A model generated the notes under the pieces. The model was given only the letters and a program-made list of their open reading frames with translations. It made no database searches and was not told where the DNA came from. DNA of 64,000 nt from the NCBI RefSeq assembly GCF_036417845.1, contig NC_089980.1, positions 41,848,501 to 41,912,500 on the forward strand. Reading direction: 5' to 3'. The position numbers and the translations under genes were made by a program. Every line of letters starts with the position of its first letter. The first letter of the stretch is position 1. Positions 60,769-64,000 of the stretch are shown piece by piece. Source of the DNA: Apteryx mantelli (Eukaryota; Chordata; Aves; Apterygiformes; Apterygidae).

Positions 60769-62389
60769 TGTAAGGCTGGATGCTCCTATTGTGCATACTA
60801 CTAGGTGGGTACAGATGGACCTTACTGCTGTGCAGAATGAAATCCTCTGCATTAGACTGAATCTCCTCTGAAATACACCAGGGGGTAAATCTTCAGCCAT
60901 TCAAGAAAGGATTTATTCTGGATTTATTTTGGATTTATACCCCAAGCACAAACTGGAGTGGGATAATTAAAACTAAATATGAAATAACTCTTGACAGCAA
61001 TATTTATGTGTGCTTTCTGCACAAAACTTCACCCCCAAACATTGTCAACAGAGGTGGATTTGCATTCTTCTGGTCTTAACTGGCTTCACAACCCCCAAAA
61101 TTAGTTAGCCTGTGCTAGAGACCTATCTAAATTACAGCAGTTCTACAGGCTGCTACACTGCTTTTTCAGGACAACATTTTTGTCTTCTCATCTGTCATCC
61201 TCAGCACCCCCAGCAGGATTTCCCAAAACAGCCTTTTCCAAAACAGCCATGGACCAATCTTTTCCTGTACTGGTAAAAGTCTCCTTTGGTTGTATTGTCC
61301 ACTGATATTTTTTTACCAGCAGCTGAAGGGGAGATGAAGCTCTCTTTGCCACCTGTGTTAGTGAAAACCTAGCCAGACTCAAAATGTGTTTGGTTCTACT
61401 ATGGCTTGTCTATCCCACGTTATTTTCAGTTCGTAAATATTCATGTCAGTTATTTTTCGTTCATATGAATGCCTGGGGAATGATCCTCCTACCACTACCT
61501 CCATTAGCATACAGTTACTCTTGCATGAGCACAAATATTCACCATTCTTTATTTGCTGTTCATCATGTCTTCTTCATTACTTGTACTTAGAAAAAGTTAT
61601 TCTCATCCAGCGAGGGAGTAGAAATAACAACATCTGATCTATCACAAACAGCTGTATGGGGAATGCAGCAGCTGAAATGAACACTGTAAATACAACTCCT
61701 AGAATAAAATATCTTTCTCCAAAATTCTGTGCAAATGAGACTAAGATTTGCTAAAATCGGGATAGGTCAGAAGCAATTCATGAATGAAAACAAACTGAGA
61801 ACAAAACAAATTAAATTCATCGGATGATTATTTGGAAAATGTAATTCTAAGAGCTTTAAAGGTCAGTTAAAAAAGGAATAATGATTTTCCTGAACTGCAC
61901 AGGTTCTACTCCATACACAGGCAGGGCAAGAATATCAGCTCTGAGGCTAACAAAGAGTTATAACATGCAACATGCAGCCTAATACTGTATAATTTCTAAA
62001 AGGCTTGTGAAATTTCTGAAGGAGGAATGTAATTACCAGAGCTGGGATTAACTAATAATAATTAATCAAATTTGAATCCTAACTGGAAAAGCATTTCCCT
62101 GATGTGCCCTATGGAATGGGAAAGGAAGGTAGCATATTTAAATGAGTTTTGAAATTTTAAAAAAAGAGTTGAGAGTGGATTTGCAGTCCAAACCAAATGC
62201 TCAGTTTGTTCCTAGTCTCCAGATTACAAGAGATTATCACAGATCAAACCCTTTTACCAGAAAAGAACCTTTTAAATCCACCTCAGCATTGCCCTTATTA
62301 GGAATGAAGGAGAGAGACTCATTCCACCAGGAAAAAAAAGAAGCCCTTAATTCATAATTAGTAAGAAGAAAGGTGCTTGCTTCAGCACT

Positions 62390-62660
62390 GAACCAGGTTA
62401 GTTAAGGCTCTAATTTACACAGCAGTATGTCGTCCTGGTGAAAGGGATGACACCTTTAAGTAATAATGAACAAGCGTGCATTGGCAGAATAATAATCATG
62501 GATTGAAAAGGTTACAGCGGAGAGTGTGGTAAAGCTAAGTGCCTGCTTTAATTCCGCTGGGTGCCATAATATCGGGAGTTGGGAGCTGCACTTACAATAT
62601 AAAATAACATTAGTATGGCAATTAGGACTTAATGGTTTGTGGAGAGAAGGCTGCAAGACT
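62390..62660. promoter_or_regulatory. Candidate conserved non-coding element
   Basis: Unique sequence with motif-like blocks (GGTTAGTTAAGGCTCTAATT, GGGATGACACCTTTAAGTAA, AATAATAATCATGGATTG, GCTTTAATTCCGCTGGGTGC) in the style of vertebrate enhancers. Not tested by alignment. Confidence 0.25.
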
Positions 62661-63119
62661 TTACAAAAACATCCAAATTAGTCTGTATTCAAGTTTTACT
62701 TCATTCTCATTTTTTCTGCCTGTATTGTCATCTCCCTCAAAGGCAGAGTTCTCTTAAAACATAGTGAAGAAATGCTAGAGGAATCAGGGCAGCTTCTCAG
62801 ATTGTATATATGGGCATAATCTCAAGGACACTTCTGCTAGTTTATCCCAGCTGGAGAGTCTGGCTTAGGGTGCTAGGATGAATCAAATTTCTGACCTGGA
62901 AAAACTCAATTGCTCCAGAGAGTAGAGAAAAACCATTCACTAAAAGTGTATTGACTTTGTCTCCCATTCACTAAATTTTCTCCTCTCTTAAGCTGCATGG
63001 GACTCAAGTTCTAGTTCCAATGTTTAAAAATCCCTAGAGATGGCCTGCAACACCTAGAAAAATACTCAAATAACAGTAGTGAATCCAAACTGCACTAATT
63101 TTGTTAGGACCTCACCCAA

Positions 63120-63133
63120 CCCCCCCCCCCCCC
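63120..63133 (-). repeat. Poly-C tract (C14; G14 on the minus strand)
   Basis: Fourteen consecutive C's. Confidence 0.95.
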
Positions 63134-63939
63134 GATGTGTAAGATTGCCCACATTTCTGTGAGAAAATCTGCATTTCTCATAGTCTCCTGGCTTCTTGGA
63201 GGTCCATGCTACTGTGACAGTGTCGTGGCAAGCCTGAATGGCCTGGCAGCACTCGACTTGGAAGGAAACCCTGGAGGGAGAGCAAGATGAAATTTTTCAA
63301 TGCATGGGGAATAGAGGCAGGGGAAAAGGCACTTTTTTTTGCAGTCAGCTACACATCATGAAATTTTTAACTTCTATAAAAGTATATTTCTTCAGTAGTC
63401 TTCATATATGATATGCATTCAACATATAGAACAATTATTCTGCTACAGAGTGTATAAATCTCAGGCAATGAAGCAAAACTAAAACAGCAGTGTCTCCATT
63501 CCTCGCTGTCTATCCACAGTCCTGGCATCTTCTGAAGATCTGACTTGCATGTAGTCCTGAGATCACTGGTAGCAACAGGAATACTCCCGTTGATTTCCAC
63601 AGACATTTCCTCAAACTTATAGCAAGAACTGACAGAAATGAAGTATAACATTGCCTCTCCATTGTTCTCTCTCCCTTTCTCTCTGTCTCTTTATTTTGCC
63701 CACACACGTACAAATTTTCTGTTTCGGTTTGTTATGCTTTTTACAAGTAATAGATTTGTATATAAGAGTATATATTCTCTCTCTGTGACTAGACAGTTCT
63801 GTATTGATCCACATACTGGCAGTGCTACTATTTTATTAGTTCTAAGGGAGATGTCAAAACACTCCTTTGATGATGATAATTTGATGATGGTAATTAAGAA
63901 ACGTCTGGAATAAAATTAACCTTGATAAATAAAACTCTG

Positions 63940-64000
63940 CATATATTTGCATATACGTACATACATACATACACACATACATATATATATATTATAATAA
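63940..64000. repeat. CATA/TA microsatellite at the window end
   Basis: Repeats of ATAC/CATA (TACATACATACATACACACA) pass into (TA)n. It runs to the window edge, so its full length is unknown. Confidence 0.85.

Larger units (their letters stand above)
54366..64000. other. Downstream intergenic sequence, no gene seen
   Basis: No exon of a neighbouring gene was recognised. Items listed separately: a GT microsatellite, a 31-bp-period duplication, an AT-rich palindrome, a C14 tract, a candidate conserved block at 62390-62660 and the terminal microsatellite. 54480-54950 is moderately GC-rich and unrecognised. Two overlapping opposite frames at 57217-57543 look like chance. Confidence 0.55.

Overview
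This is a vertebrate nuclear window, almost certainly from a bird. It carries one recognisable protein-coding gene, LRFN2 (leucine-rich repeat and fibronectin type III domain-containing 2, also called SALM1), on the + strand. The bird assignment rests on a well-preserved avian-type CR1 LINE 3' fragment at about 39062-39541, an LTR-like insertion with its own base composition at 720-1498, low repeat density, and an LRFN2 protein that is very close to, but shorter than, the mammalian one.

Layout. 1-11177 is non-coding and is probably the intron between an unseen 5' UTR exon and the first coding exon. It holds a probable solo LTR, old MIR-like fossils, a 25-bp tandem duplication and two AT-rich blocks that look like candidate conserved elements. 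11178-12570 is the large coding exon: signal peptide, LRR array, Ig domain and the first half of the FN3 domain. 12571-50767 is one 38.2-kb phase-2 intron. It contains an orphan CpG-rich island (about 16560-17400) with a 10-bp minisatellite, a decayed retroviral-type integrase fragment, the CR1, a perfect 14-bp hairpin and several homopolymer G tracts. 50768-51686 is the second and last coding exon: rest of FN3, transmembrane segment, cytoplasmic tail and C-terminal PDZ ligand. 51687 to about 52.5 or 54.4 kb is 3' UTR. The rest, to 64000, is intergenic sequence with microsatellites and one possible conserved block.

The two coding exons join in frame (AG|G, Arg458) to give a 763-residue type I synaptic adhesion protein. 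Its ectodomain would sit in the synaptic cleft and its ESTV tail would bind PDZ proteins of the PSD-95 family. No RNA gene, CRISPR array, bacterial-type operon or new multi-gene system is visible. The points most worth checking are regulatory or structural: the intronic CpG island, exon 2 opening with an in-frame ATG, the microsatellite that doubles as the polypyrimidine tract, the hairpin, the integrase relic and the LTR. Conservation, expression and repeat-library statements are inferences from reading the sequence; none was computed.
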